Source of the DNA: Candida dubliniensis CD36
Lineage: Eukaryota > Ascomycota > Pichiomycetes > Serinales > Debaryomycetaceae
DNA: 64,000 bases
Assembly (NCBI RefSeq): GCF_000026945.1
Contig: NC_012866.1
Location: 496,001 to 560,000, forward strand
Reading direction: 5' to 3'
Positions 11,196 through 20,576 of this stretch are shown in pieces; within the stretch, counting starts at the first letter, position 1, and each line of letters begins with the position of its first letter. Made by a program: the position numbers and the translations under genes. Below the pieces are notes generated by a model. It was not told the origin of the DNA, did no database searches, and was given only the letters and a program-made list of their open reading frames with translations.

Positions 11196-12512
11196 CAACC
11201 TCCTCCCTCCCCCCCACCCCTCCACTCTCCTCCCAATAACACGTTAAAATGAATGAATATGTGTGTTTTGTCTTTCTTTTTTTTTTTTTTTGGCTGGACC
11301 CTTCTGTCTCTCTCTCTCTCTACTTCTCCGGCCCCCCGCCCCTCCCCCTCTTCCCGATTCCCATCATGATGATATTTTCTTTTGTTTTATTACTAGGTAT
11401 TAGACATTTTCCAATCAATTTTTATTCATAAACAAAGACAATTTCTATAGCTTTTAATCTCTTGCATAATATAAATACTACAAATTTTTTTGTTGAATTT
11501 CTAGATCCAAAAAAAAAAAAAAAAATTGCAAACAAATAGAAAACAAAAAAAAAAAAAGGAAGAAGTTAAAATCAAATCAATGATTCCTATTTCTTGTGGT
11601 GGAAAGAGCAAGTTTTTAACGACCCCCCTCCCCCCCAACACTTTTTCATTTTTTTTCTGTGGTTCACAACATTCACTATGTTGATTGTAAATAATGTGGT
11701 AGGTAGCTCTTTATTAATCTTTAGTAATAATGGAGATCATTCTTTTTCTGTTTTGTTTTGTTTTGTTTTGTTTTGGCTTGCATTGTCTTGGCTTGGCTTG
11801 CAGTTGGTTATGAGTATATACCCCTTGTGAGTGAATAAAATATTAAATGTTTTGCCTCCTTGGGATTTTAGTCCATCCATGAATTACTCATTACATCATT
11901 GTCTTTCGATATTTTGCTTGACTTGAAAAGAATTAAGTGTTAGTAGTTAAGATATAATATGTTATCTTTACACTTAACATGGTATGATTGGTAGCACATA
12001 CTGATTACAGCAATAAAAATAGATTATGACGGGGAGAATCCTTTTGGTTTGTTTAGTTTCTTTTTTTTTTTTTTTTGATTTTGGACAAAATAATTGAAAA
12101 CAGGTGAAATTTGTTAGATTTGATCGTTAGTGTCTATTTTTTTTACTTAAATATAAAAAGAGGAATTCTAAACTATTTATAGAGGAATTAGAGTTTAGAC
12201 GATGTATCAGAATAGTGTCAAGTGACTCTACTACCTAACAAAATTCTTATTATTATTTTGCAATTAGAGTTCATCTCTGTTTACTAGTAGTTTCTAAAAA
12301 TAGCTTTTTCGCCAAAAAAAAAAAAAAAATTAGTATCTCGAGTACAAAATAGATCAATCCTTTTCATTCTTGATCTGTTTATGTATGTATGTATGTGTGT
12401 GTGTGTGCATGTGTACGTAAGTAGGTGTATCCTCCCCCCCCCCACCCCACACACATTTCTGTCAACGGAAAATCTAAAATAATCCGCGTGCTTTAACACA
12501 AAAGCAAAACCA

Positions 12513-12520
12513 TTACGTCA
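12513..12520. promoter_or_regulatory. CRE-like site TTACGTCA
   Basis: A bZIP-type ACGTCA core about 460 bases ahead of the ATG of the first small secreted-protein gene; a related TGACGTC lies at 12744-12750 and a perfect TGACGTCA lies upstream of the paralogue. Sko1 and other ATF/CREB proteins bind this core in yeasts; function here is inferred. Confidence 0.4.
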
Positions 12521-12578
12521 TATCGCATAATGAGATATTTTTTTTTTTCAGCCATGGCGCAAAAACAAATGACATATA

Positions 12579-12613
12579 CCAATGTTAATACCAATACCAA
12601 TACCAATACCAAT
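12579..12613 (+). promoter_or_regulatory. Array of five CCAAT pentamers
   Basis: CCAAT occurs at 12579, 12591, 12597, 12603 and 12609; the last four are spaced exactly 6 bases apart as an AATACC-type repeat. CCAAT is the core recognised by the Hap2/3/5 complex. The array lies about 370-400 bases ahead of the gene start at 12980. It may be a functional operator or merely a microsatellite. Confidence 0.4.
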
Positions 12614-12864
12614 GAACCACAATATGTTTGGACTGCTGTCAATTGATTCCTCTTTTTTTTTTTTTTTTTTTTGTTTATAATTCATGATTTTGTGTTGTTG
12701 TTGTTGTTGTTGTTGTTGATTGTATTTCCGATAATAATAGTAATGACGTCTTAAATCCTACAACGGTCACTTCTTAAATAGAAACTTCTATTAATAGAAT
12801 TATTATTACGTACCCCACGGTCATATATTAAAAACCGTTTGTATTAATCAATCAAATTTGTGAA

Positions 12865-12873
12865 TATATAAAG
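12865..12873 (+). promoter_or_regulatory. TATA box of the first small secreted-protein gene
   Basis: TATATAAAG followed by GG, 107 bases ahead of the ATG. The same TATATAAAGGG arrangement precedes the paralogous gene, followed in both by a poly-T tract and a shared leader. Confidence 0.6.
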
Positions 12874-12979
12874 GGTTGGATATTATTTCCAATTTTCTCT
12901 TTTTTTTTTTTTTTTTCAAAATCATCAATCAATTGATACAAATTACAACTACAATTACAATTACAACTACAACTACAAA

Positions 12980-13438
12980 ATGAAATTCTTTACTGCTGCT
13001 ACTACTGCTTTATTATTTTCTGCTCAAGCTTTAGCTGGTATTACCTCATACACTTTATCTATTAAATCTGATGATGAAAGAGTCAATGGTAAAGGTATTA
13101 CTTTTAAACATGAAGGTGCTGGTATTAATTATGCTTTTGTCAGTGATACCTCAGCTAAATTTGCTTATGATGATGAATCCAAACTTTTATATTATCCATC
13201 AAGTCCACAACTTAAATATAATTTTGGTACTGAATCTGATATTATTCAATTTTCCGTTACTCCACCAAAATCGGTTGAAATTGGTGATGATGGTATTTTG
13301 AAATTTGAAGATTCCGATAAACTTTATGCTGCTGTTAGTATTAATGATCCATATCATTACTCCGATAGTGATTTTGCTATTATTCTCAGAGGTAAACCAC
13401 ATGCTATTCCAATTCAAATTGTTGCTAAACAAGCTTAG
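12980..13438 (+). CDS. Small secreted protein, copy 1 of a tandem pair (LDG-family-like)
   Basis: 152 residues with a clear signal peptide: MKFF, a hydrophobic core, then AQALA as the cleavage site, giving a mature protein of about 133 residues. There are no Cys, no GPI signal and no membrane segment in the mature part, which looks like a compact beta-rich domain (ITSYTLSIKSDDERVNGKGI, DGILKFEDSDKLYAAVSI). The fold and function are unknown to me. I recall two neighbouring C. albicans genes here named as LDG-family, reported as biofilm-induced, but cannot verify that. About 13 of 152 residues differ by eye from the copy at 14697-15155. Codon choice is strongly biased (GGT, GTT, CCA), suggesting high expression. 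Confidence 0.85.
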   Translation: MKFFTAATTALLFSAQALAGITSYTLSIKSDDERVNGKGITFKHEGAGINYAFVSDTSAKFAYDDESKLLYYPSSPQLKYNFGTESDIIQFSVTPPKSVEIGDDGILKFEDSDKLYAAVSINDPYHYSDSDFAIILRGKPHAIPIQIVAKQA

Positions 13439-13956
13439 ATAGGTTATTAAAAAAAAAAATAAATGGATAAATAGATAATGAAATTTTGCAAAAAACAAAA
13501 AAAAAAAAAAAAAGAAACTAAAACTGTAGAATCTTTTGATTAATAAGAAAGACTGGGTTTTTTTGTATTGTTCAAGAATTGTATGTTTAATTGTATAATT
13601 CTCAGTGTTTTATAATCTTAGAATAATCATAAAGTATAGAATATGATTTCTTACCAAAGACAAATCTGACATGTATGAATAAAAATTAGTTCTATCAGTC
13701 AAACTTACGGGTTTTGTTTATTTCTACACAAATATCATGATCAATGACAGCAATTGTTTCAACTTGATTACACAAATTTATTTATTTTAGTAATTTCAAA
13801 TGAAAAATAAAGACGTGATATTTCTTTCAATTCCAACAGGATCCAATGTGTGGTTTTTTTTCCAAATTTGCCACATGTTGTTTGGAATATACTGGAAGTT
13901 AAAAATAGTATAACACTTATTAAGTATTGTTTCCCTTGATCATACAAACCTTTGTG

Positions 13957-13983
13957 GTAGGGTAGGATAGGGTAGGGTAGGGT
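13957..13983 (+). repeat. G-rich GGGTA repeat (possible G-quadruplex)
   Basis: GGG runs at 13960, 13970, 13975 and 13980, with one GG interruption at 13965, form a telomere-like tandem of GGGTA/GGATA units. Four G3 runs with loops of 7 or fewer bases meet the usual G-quadruplex pattern. It lies between the two paralogous secreted-protein genes. Confidence 0.5.
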
Positions 13984-14292
13984 TGTCAATTTAGTTGAGA
14001 GGTGATCATTTGAAGGTTTGATTTTGTGGCATTCTATTGTTATGGTTTTCTATTTTTATTTTTGTTCACTATTAGGGGGACAAGGAGAATAGATGAAATA
14101 TTTTATACTTTTATATTGAGTTCTAAAAATAGATGGCATTAACTAATTCACAAAAATCGAAAATCAGAAGCCCAAAACAAAAATAAAAACTAAAAAAGAA
14201 AGAAAGAAAGAAAGAAATTGTTGGTGGTGGTGGTGGTGGTGATGCAACACCGTTGCAACAACAACAACAATATATAATTTGCGTAGTTCCAA

Positions 14293-14300
14293 TGACGTCA
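14293..14300. promoter_or_regulatory. Perfect CRE palindrome TGACGTCA
   Basis: A full 8-base ATF/CREB site about 400 bases ahead of the second secreted-protein gene. Related ACGTCA/TGACGTC half sites precede the first copy at 12513 and 12744, which makes shared bZIP control plausible. Confidence 0.5.
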
Positions 14301-14478
14301 TAGCAGTCCTCCATTTTTTTGATTGCAAAAAAAGAATACCCCGAAAACTTAACATAATAGAATTTGTAATTCATAACATATTACACAATTACTTGGTATT
14401 TTAGATTTCTATCATCATCATCATTATTATCATTATTATCATCATCATGCAGAGAGCCACAAACATAGACTTTATTTG

Positions 14479-14494
14479 TTTCTTCTAGAAGAAA
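14479..14494. promoter_or_regulatory. Palindromic heat-shock element
   Basis: TTTCTTCTAGAAGAAA is a perfect 16-base palindrome with TTC TTC TA GAA GAA units; the core TTCnnGAA is the canonical Hsf1 element. It lies about 80 bases upstream of the TATA box and 200 bases upstream of the ATG of the second secreted-protein gene. I saw no equivalent upstream of the first copy. Confidence 0.55.
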
Positions 14495-14570
14495 GTAGCT
14501 ATTTTTAGATTAATATACTCCACACACAACATTGAATATGTCATGGCCACAATTTATGAATTCAAAAGTA

Positions 14571-14576
14571 TATAAA
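14571..14576 (+). promoter_or_regulatory. TATA box of the second small secreted-protein gene
   Basis: TATAAAGGGG, 121 bases ahead of the ATG at 14697, in the same arrangement as the first copy: TATA, poly-T, then a leader of ACTACAATTACAACTACA repeats. Confidence 0.6.
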
Positions 14577-14696
14577 GGGGTGACAAGTTCTTCAACTTTC
14601 CTAGTTAAATTATTTTCTCTTTTTTTTTTTTTTTTAAATCATCAATCAATTGATACAAACTACAATTACAACTACAATTACAACTACAACTACAAA

Positions 14697-15155
14697 ATGA
14701 AATTCTTTACTGCTGCTACTACTGCTTTATTATTTTCTGCCCAAGCTTTAGCTGGTATTACTCAATACACTTTATCAATCCAAGCTGATGATGAAAGAGT
14801 CAATGGTAAAGGTATTACTTTCAAACATGAAGGTGCTGGTATTAATTATGCTTTTGTCAGTGATACCTCAGCTAAATTCAATTATGATGATGAATCCAAA
14901 CTTTTCTACTATCCAATTAGTCCTCAAATTAATTACAACTTAGGTACTGAATCTGATATTGTTCAATTTTCCGTTACTCCACCAAAATCTGTTGAAATTG
15001 GTGATGATGGTATTTTGAAATTTGAAGATTCCGATAAACTTTATGCTGCTGTTAGTATTAATGATCCATATCATTACTCCGATAATGATTTTGCTATTAT
15101 TCTCAGAGGTAAACCACACGCTATCCCAATCAAGCTTGTTGCTAAACAAGCCTAA
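14697..15155 (+). CDS. Small secreted protein, copy 2 of a tandem pair (LDG-family-like)
   Basis: 152 residues, the same length as copy 1. The signal peptide is identical through ALAGIT. Differences are scattered (for example S23Q, K29Q, S30A, A62N), mostly conservative, while long internal blocks are identical even at synonymous sites. The ATG is fixed by homology and by the shared leader; an upstream in-frame extension starts at a non-ATG codon and encodes only TAT/AAT repeats. A short TA run follows the stop. Function unknown; secretion is predicted from the signal peptide and lack of a membrane anchor. Its promoter has a heat-shock element not seen in copy 1, so the two may be differently induced. 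Confidence 0.85.
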   Translation: MKFFTAATTALLFSAQALAGITQYTLSIQADDERVNGKGITFKHEGAGINYAFVSDTSAKFNYDDESKLFYYPISPQINYNLGTESDIVQFSVTPPKSVEIGDDGILKFEDSDKLYAAVSINDPYHYSDNDFAIILRGKPHAIPIKLVAKQA

Positions 15156-15763
15156 TTTTAGATAGGAATATATATATATATATATATATTTATATTAATT
15201 AATGAAAAAAACAAAAATGAATGAATGAAGATATTGTTATATGAAGTTTATTACTACTTGTAGAATTGAAAAAAAAAAAAAAGAAACAACATCTTCGTAC
15301 CTATAAATTTCTTTATTATTTTTTTGGGATTTTACATCAATCTTCTGGTAAACACAATGATGTTTGAAAACCAAGTAAATGATACAATAATAAAATCTGA
15401 AGATCTAATGTATTATGTATATGGTCTATGTGAAGAAATAATCGCGTTCCGTTCTTCTTCCCGCCCCCCTGCCCCACAATATCCGAATCGGTCATTCTCT
15501 ACACTTTGAAATTTTTTTTCCTTTCTCTCTCTCTCTCTTGTGTAATGGCAACAACAACAACAACACCACTACCACCACTACCACTACCACCATCACCACA
15601 TCAGAAGTTTCTCCTACCCCATCAACGGATCAACATACAAGGAAATTATCATCCAAGTATATCCAATCTATCATTATTGTTTTCCCCATCCCCCCAATCT
15701 CCCAACATTCAATCTAATTAACAACTCAGAAGGTTGATCATTTTTCCTTTTTATGTTATTATT
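15156..15763. other. Spacer ahead of the F-box gene
   Basis: No supported gene. A TA run (15170-15189) and a poly-A tract follow the secreted-protein gene. C-rich and ACC/ACA repeats (15550-15600) and a CT-rich tract (15515-15540) lie nearer the next gene. The short frames here are low complexity. Confidence 0.55.
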
Positions 15764-16375
15764 ATGACCCATATAACAGATTTACCAGATGAAGTATTAT
15801 TTCAAATATATAATTATTTAGAAGTATCAACACTTAAAGCATTACAATTAATTCCTGATTTTTCTGAAACTGTCAAATATTATTTATATCGAAATAGTTT
15901 ATATTTATTACGAATATGTGATGATCAAATAAATTCATTAACTAATAAAGAAAAACCTTTAGGTTATGAATTATCATTACTTGATACCACCACCAATAAC
16001 AATAACAGTAATAACAACAATGAATCAATGAAAAAACATATTTCCCATTTCCGACATTATCAAGTTAATTTACTGTTAATTAAATTTGATAATTTATTGA
16101 ATAAATTGGATTGTTATAAAGATACGATAATTCAAGATATTTTCAATCGTGATATTAGTAATGGTAATGGTAATGGTAATAGTAATGGTAATAGTAATGG
16201 TAATAGTCAAGGCCAAGTAAGTATTAAATTATTAATTCAATTAAATTATTCATTAAGTACGTTCAATCAAGTGAAAGATTGTTTGGTTAATATGGATAAA
16301 GTATCAAAATATTTCAGTAATAATGGTAAGAATAGTATTACTATTGATTTAGAATTGAATAGTCATGATAAATAA
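15764..16375 (+). CDS. Small F-box-like protein
   Basis: 203 residues from the ATG at 15764. Residues 5-40 (ITDLPDEVLFQIYNYLEVST followed by LKALQLIPDF) match the F-box pattern LPxEvLxxIfxyL, the motif that binds Skp1 in SCF ubiquitin ligases. The rest is helical in character with an Asn-rich run near residues 85-95 and a Gly/Asn/Ser repeat (about 16158-16210). There are no obvious WD40, LRR or other substrate-binding repeats, so the substrate cannot be guessed. Upstream in-frame residues begin at a TTG and are not needed. I do not recognise a named orthologue. Confidence 0.65.
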   Translation: MTHITDLPDEVLFQIYNYLEVSTLKALQLIPDFSETVKYYLYRNSLYLLRICDDQINSLTNKEKPLGYELSLLDTTTNNNNSNNNNESMKKHISHFRHYQVNLLLIKFDNLLNKLDCYKDTIIQDIFNRDISNGNGNGNSNGNSNGNSQGQVSIKLLIQLNYSLSTFNQVKDCLVNMDKVSKYFSNNGKNSITIDLELNSHDK

Positions 16376-16746
16376 GATTGGCAAGTAGGTTTTTTTATAT
16401 ATATATATATATGATATTTAAATCTCCTGCTTGTAGTGACTAATAATACATGAAGTATATTGAATAAAAGTATTCTTGATTTGTATGGTGGTGGTGGTGA
16501 TGGTGGGTGGTGGGTGGTGTTGATTCGAATTGGTTTAACAGAAAGTGTAAAGTTTAATTTTACTTGTGTATTATTATTACTACCAGGTTTGGCTTACGAT
16601 GCGATGCCAAACAAACCGTTTCTTATATTATATTAAGGACTTCTTCCACCACCACCACGCACCACGCACCACGCACCACGCACCACCATCAAATATATTT
16701 CTGCGGCCAGTTTAATTTAAAAAGAGGAATATATATTACACGAAAG

Positions 16747-16778
<32 letters not shown>

Positions 16779-16840
16779 ACACCATCAACCATCAACCATC
16801 AACCATCATAACCCGAAAGAAAACAAACCCAGACTTAACA
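16376..16840. other. Spacer ahead of YPS7
   Basis: No gene seen. It has a TA run (16395-16412), GGT/GGTG repeats (16485-16520), four copies of GCACCAC (about 16657-16686), a poly-A tract of about 29 bases (16748-16776) and ACCATCA repeats (about 16779-16808). Confidence 0.55.
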
Positions 16841-18934
16841 ATGAATAGACCTTTACCACTACTATATTTCTTACCACTACTACTACTACTACTATTATTA
16901 TTTTCTATTCAAGTAGAAACAGCAATTGTTACCAATGAAGAACAAACTACAGCCATAGTGGTTGCTCCGGAAGCTGGAATAACAACATCAATAACAGCAA
17001 AACCTGATGATACGAAAAAATCACCTGGTAAATCACCTACTGATTCTAATGATATAGTAAAAATCACTCTTCAAAGACCAACAACTCCACCACAATCACA
17101 AGATACTCAATTAAAGGGAACATCAATTAATAGTAAAATTGATCTGACCACTACTAATATACCTAATTCTGCTATAAGTGAAAATAATATTGATAAATCA
17201 TTATTTAAATTATTATTTACTATTCCACCTAATGATACATTTTATAATGGAGATTTTAAATTTGGTAATAATAAAGATATTCAATTAAGATTAGATTTAA
17301 TTCAACCAGAAATTTGGGTAATGAATAAAAATAATTTCCCCAATTGTGATGATCTTTTAGAAAATTCCAACACCAATATAGATACGGATACGGATACGGA
17401 TACGGGTACGACGACGACGACCATAAATTATAATTCACCATTAACTTGTGCATCTTATGGAGTATATACATCATCAGAATCAAAATTTATGGAATCACCA
17501 ACTTCAGGAATAAATGTTAAAAATTATGAATCATATATGATACCATATTTAAATCTGCTTGAAGCTAGTGGAGAATTTGTTACGGATAATTTATCATTTA
17601 ATTTAACTTGTGGTGATGAATTTGAATTTAAAAATATGACATTTCTTAATAGTAATAATACTAATGCATTAGTTGGAGGATTAGGATTAGCTGGAACTCC
17701 AAAAGGTTCAGGATTTTTATATTCATTAGTTGATCAAGGTATAATAGAATCACCAGGTTATTCATTATGGTTTAGTAATAATAATAATAATTCTGATAAT
17801 AATTCTGATACTGCTATAGCTCAATTATTACCAGGAATAATTAATAAAAAATATTATATTGGAGATTTTTATCAATTTGATATAATTCCTCATAATGGAT
17901 TTAGATATAATATTAATCATCAACAACAAAATCAAGATTTATTTGATTTAATATTACCAATAATTCAAATAAATGATATTTTAATGGTGAATTTAAATTC
18001 TCAACAAAAATTATCAATGAAAAGTAATAATGATCAAATTCCAGTTATACTTGATTCAAGAGCATCGAATTTTTATTTACCTTTAGATGTTATAATCAAT
18101 TTAGCTATACAAACTAGAGCTTATTATTCAAGTGAATTAACTAGATGGTTAGTTAGATGTTATCCTTTACTTGATGTTAAAGCTGCCATTGAAATTAATA
18201 TTGGTGGATTATCAATATCAATTCCTATATCTAAATTTATTGGTAGAGCAGTATATAATGGTAGTTCATTAAATTTTGAAAATGGTGGTGAAGCTTGTAT
18301 TTTAAAAGTTGTTCCTAGTTCAGTAACTGGTTATAATATGTTGGGATTATCATTTCTTAAACAAATTTATTTGGCAGTTGATAATGAAGGTAAAAAAATT
18401 GCTTTAGCTAATCTGAATAAATATTTAAAAATTACTAAACAAGATATTTTTAATGATGAAAAAATTTCAAATCAACAAGTTTATAATAATACTTTTACTG
18501 GAGAATTAGAAAATATCACCAATTCTAATAATAATAATAATAATAGTAGTAGTAGTAGTCAATCAATTGATTATATTAAATCAGGGAAAATCCCCTTTGC
18601 TACAGTTTATAGTGAATCAACTGAAGGTACATTTTTGTATTCTTCACTTAGTCAAACTAGTGGAGCTACAGTTATTTTGGATATTCCTGCTAGATTTAGT
18701 GGTGCCACTATAAAGAGTGGATTGATTTATTTAAATGGAGATTCACTGACTTCTATTACGACAAGTGCAGCTAATGGAACATCTACAAGTAAAGGACAAG
18801 CAAATTTTTTGTTGAATGGTCATGGTAAAATAAAATATATGGAAGTTGGATCAATGAAATTTCCAACAACATCAACATCAACAATAACATCACTTGTTAT
18901 ATCAATATTTCTTATTATGGTAACACTATTATAA
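16841..18934 (+). CDS. YPS7: Yapsin-like (A1 family) aspartyl protease homologue with degenerate active site
   Basis: 697 residues with an N-terminal signal peptide (a poly-Leu core up to about residue 27) and a C-terminal hydrophobic tail (STITSLVISIFLIMVTLL) preceded by Ser/Thr, as in GPI-anchored yapsins. The pepsin-like fold is visible, but both catalytic triads are altered: the first is D152-L-I before QPEIWVM where DTG is usual, and the second is D405-S-R before ASNFYLP where D(S/T)G is usual. Both Asp are kept and both Gly are lost. Asn-rich, TDTD and Ser-rich inserts enlarge it. I assign it to the Yps7 branch, which is the divergent yapsin; that it lacks protease activity is inferred. 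The convergent neighbour YMD8-like lies 168 bases away. Confidence 0.75.
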   Translation: MNRPLPLLYFLPLLLLLLLLFSIQVETAIVTNEEQTTAIVVAPEAGITTSITAKPDDTKKSPGKSPTDSNDIVKITLQRPTTPPQSQDTQLKGTSINSKIDLTTTNIPNSAISENNIDKSLFKLLFTIPPNDTFYNGDFKFGNNKDIQLRLDLIQPEIWVMNKNNFPNCDDLLENSNTNIDTDTDTDTGTTTTTINYNSPLTCASYGVYTSSESKFMESPTSGINVKNYESYMIPYLNLLEASGEFVTDNLSFNLTCGDEFEFKNMTFLNSNNTNALVGGLGLAGTPKGSGFLYSLVDQGIIESPGYSLWFSNNNNNSDNNSDTAIAQLLPGIINKKYYIGDFYQFDIIPHNGFRYNINHQQQNQDLFDLILPIIQINDILMVNLNSQQKLSMKSNNDQIPVILDSRASNFYLPLDVIINLAIQTRAYYSSELTRWLVRCYPLLDVKAAIEINIGGLSISIPISKFIGRAVYNGSSLNFENGGEACILKVVPSSVTGYNMLGLSFLKQIYLAVDNEGKKIALANLNKYLKITKQDIFNDEKISNQQVYNNTFTGELENITNSNNNNNNSSSSSQSIDYIKSGKIPFATVYSESTEGTFLYSSLSQTSGATVILDIPARFSGATIKSGLIYLNGDSLTSITTSAANGTSTSKGQANFLLNGHGKIKYMEVGSMKFPTTSTSTITSLVISIFLIMVTLL

Positions 18935-19102
18935 AATATGTAATATGTCAAAACTTATTTCAAAATTATAAAATTATAAAATCTATAGATCCCCCCGCCC
19001 ACCCCTTCCTCATAATAATCTTACATATGGAAAAAAAAATAAATAAAAAAAAAAAAATTTTGTATAAATAAACTATATCTTATATTTGACAATCTACCTA
19101 TC

Positions 19103-20341
19103 TTACCTTTCCAAATCTTCTCTTATTGTAGCTTTATTATTATCTTCATTTTCATAATATCGATAATAATTATACCATAATATATCCATAAATGTTAATA
19201 TTAAACCTAAAATATTAATAAAACTTAATTTATCACCAAATATAATTGAACTTAAAATTATTGTTAATAATTCTTTAAAAATTCCTGCCACTGATAAAGT
19301 AATTATTTGAGCAACTGTTAATAATTTAAATTCACATAAAGTCATCATAAATGCTAAAATTCCTGGTATAATCAATAATATTATTGTAGTAAATAATCCT
19401 TTAGTTATCCAAATTTCTGAATTAATAAAATTTGTCCATCCTTCAAATATTAATCCTAAAAGAAATAAAATTATACACATTCCTGGTGATATATAAAAAA
19501 TTGTACTAATAGAATTTGGAGTATAAGGATTTTTCTTTAATAAAATTTGAGTAAATGACCAACGTAATCCACTCAACATAGAAGCCAATAATACCATGAA
19601 AATCCCAATAGAGGAAAAATCTTGATTATTATTATTAGTATGTTTTTCTTCTTCTGTTGTTATGGCTAGTTGTTGTTGTTGTGGTGGTGGTGATGGTGGT
19701 GGGGGTTTATCAGTCATCATTATAACTGAAATTGTCATTATACCAACAATAAAAATCAATCTCCAATTGAATTTTTCCAATTTAAACAAGAGTCCAAATA
19801 ATAAAACAAACATTAATGATGAAGTTTTCAACATAGTATATAATGATAAAGTGATTAATGAAATTGATACATTACTTAATCCAATATCACCAGCACTAGC
19901 AATTGAACAAGGGAAAATTTGTTTAATATAAATTGGGAAATCCATTAATAAACTTTGTAAAAATTTATTAAATGTTTGACCAGAAATTCCATTAGTAGAA
20001 ATTGGAGTTGAAACATTAGTAATATGAAGAGGACGTAAATTAGGTTTTAAATATAATACCACACAACTTAATATACATAAACATAATTGATGGAATGATG
20101 TTATAATAATTGGGAATTTAAAATCTAAACCTGATCCAAACATCCATTTATTATATATGGAGATTGATAATGAAAAAAAATACCATCCTAATATATAAAT
20201 AATAGATTCTATTGTTTTGGAACCATATATTGATACACGTGAAGGGGTTGAATTATTAGTAAGAGAATCATCTTCAATTTCAAATTCAAAAGATTCCCTA
20301 GTGGATACTCCTGAAGATTCCTCAGATGTGGTTGGTTGCAT
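19103..20341 (-). CDS. YMD8: Nucleotide-sugar/triose-phosphate-type transporter, YMD8/SLC35C2-like
   Basis: 412 residues with about ten hydrophobic spans and the drug/metabolite transporter TPT domain. Typical family segments are visible: YFFSLSISIYNKWMF near the start of the first membrane helix, DIGLSNVSISLITLSLYTML in the middle, and LRWSFTQILLKK in the second half. This pattern is closest to yeast Ymd8 and animal SLC35C2, Golgi or early secretory transporters whose substrate is not settled. A Pro/Gln/Asn-rich cytosolic loop (about residues 214-245) is inserted between the halves. The N-terminal 45 residues are acidic and Ser-rich. It is divergent from SEC1 with 1.4 kb between them. Confidence 0.78.
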   Translation of the reverse strand: MQPTTSEESSGVSTRESFEFEIEDDSLTNNSTPSRVSIYGSKTIESIIYILGWYFFSLSISIYNKWMFGSGLDFKFPIIITSFHQLCLCILSCVVLYLKPNLRPLHITNVSTPISTNGISGQTFNKFLQSLLMDFPIYIKQIFPCSIASAGDIGLSNVSISLITLSLYTMLKTSSLMFVLLFGLLFKLEKFNWRLIFIVGIMTISVIMMTDKPPPPSPPPQQQQLAITTEEEKHTNNNNQDFSSIGIFMVLLASMLSGLRWSFTQILLKKNPYTPNSISTIFYISPGMCIILFLLGLIFEGWTNFINSEIWITKGLFTTIILLIIPGILAFMMTLCEFKLLTVAQIITLSVAGIFKELLTIILSSIIFGDKLSFINILGLILTFMDILWYNYYRYYENEDNNKATIREDLER

Positions 20342-20553
20342 GAGAAGTTTTTTTTTTGGGGGACTGTTGTTATTGTTGTTGTTGTTGATAGGAAGGTGGA
20401 GTTCCAGAGAGGATAATGAATGAATAAAGAGAAGTAAAAAAGGTACACTCTAGTAATTTGTTTAATTTTGTTCAATAGGAGGGGGGCGGGAGTAGTAGTA
20501 GATTAGTTTCCCATCTGACCAGATTATAATCTTTAATAAGTGATTGAAATTGA

Positions 20554-20576
20554 GGGAAGGGAAGGGAAGGGAAGGG
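20554..20576 (+). repeat. GGGAA array, five G3 runs
   Basis: Five GGG runs separated by AA, a perfect G-quadruplex-forming pattern on the plus strand within the YMD8-SEC1 divergent spacer. Confidence 0.6.

Larger units (their letters stand above)
11196..12979. other. Long upstream region of the first small secreted-protein gene
   Basis: About 1.8 kb with no supported gene. It contains CT-rich and C-rich patches (11205-11240, 11300-11356), poly-A and poly-T runs, TTTTG repeats (11750-11775), TGTATG/TG repeats (12380-12410), a five-copy CCAAT array (12579-12613), ACGT-core sites (12513-12520, 12744-12750), a TTG run (12694-12718) and a TATA-like element (12865-12873). Confidence 0.6.
13439..14696. 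other. Spacer between the tandem secreted-protein genes
   Basis: No gene seen. It holds a poly-A run (13497-13513), a GGGTA-type G-rich tract (13957-13983), GGT and GAAA repeats (14200-14240), a perfect TGACGTCA (14293-14300), ATC/ATT runs (14410-14448), a 16-base palindrome with a heat-shock-element core (14479-14494) and the TATA element of the second gene. Only the last 130 or so bases resemble the promoter of the first gene. Confidence 0.6.

Noticed and set aside
14532..14696. N-terminal extension of the second secreted protein
   Set aside because: It starts at TTG and its last part is the shared untranslated leader; it would bury the signal peptide.
16515..16620. Possible tRNA because of a TTCGAAT string
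   Set aside because: No paired T stem, anticodon arm or acceptor stem can be drawn around it.
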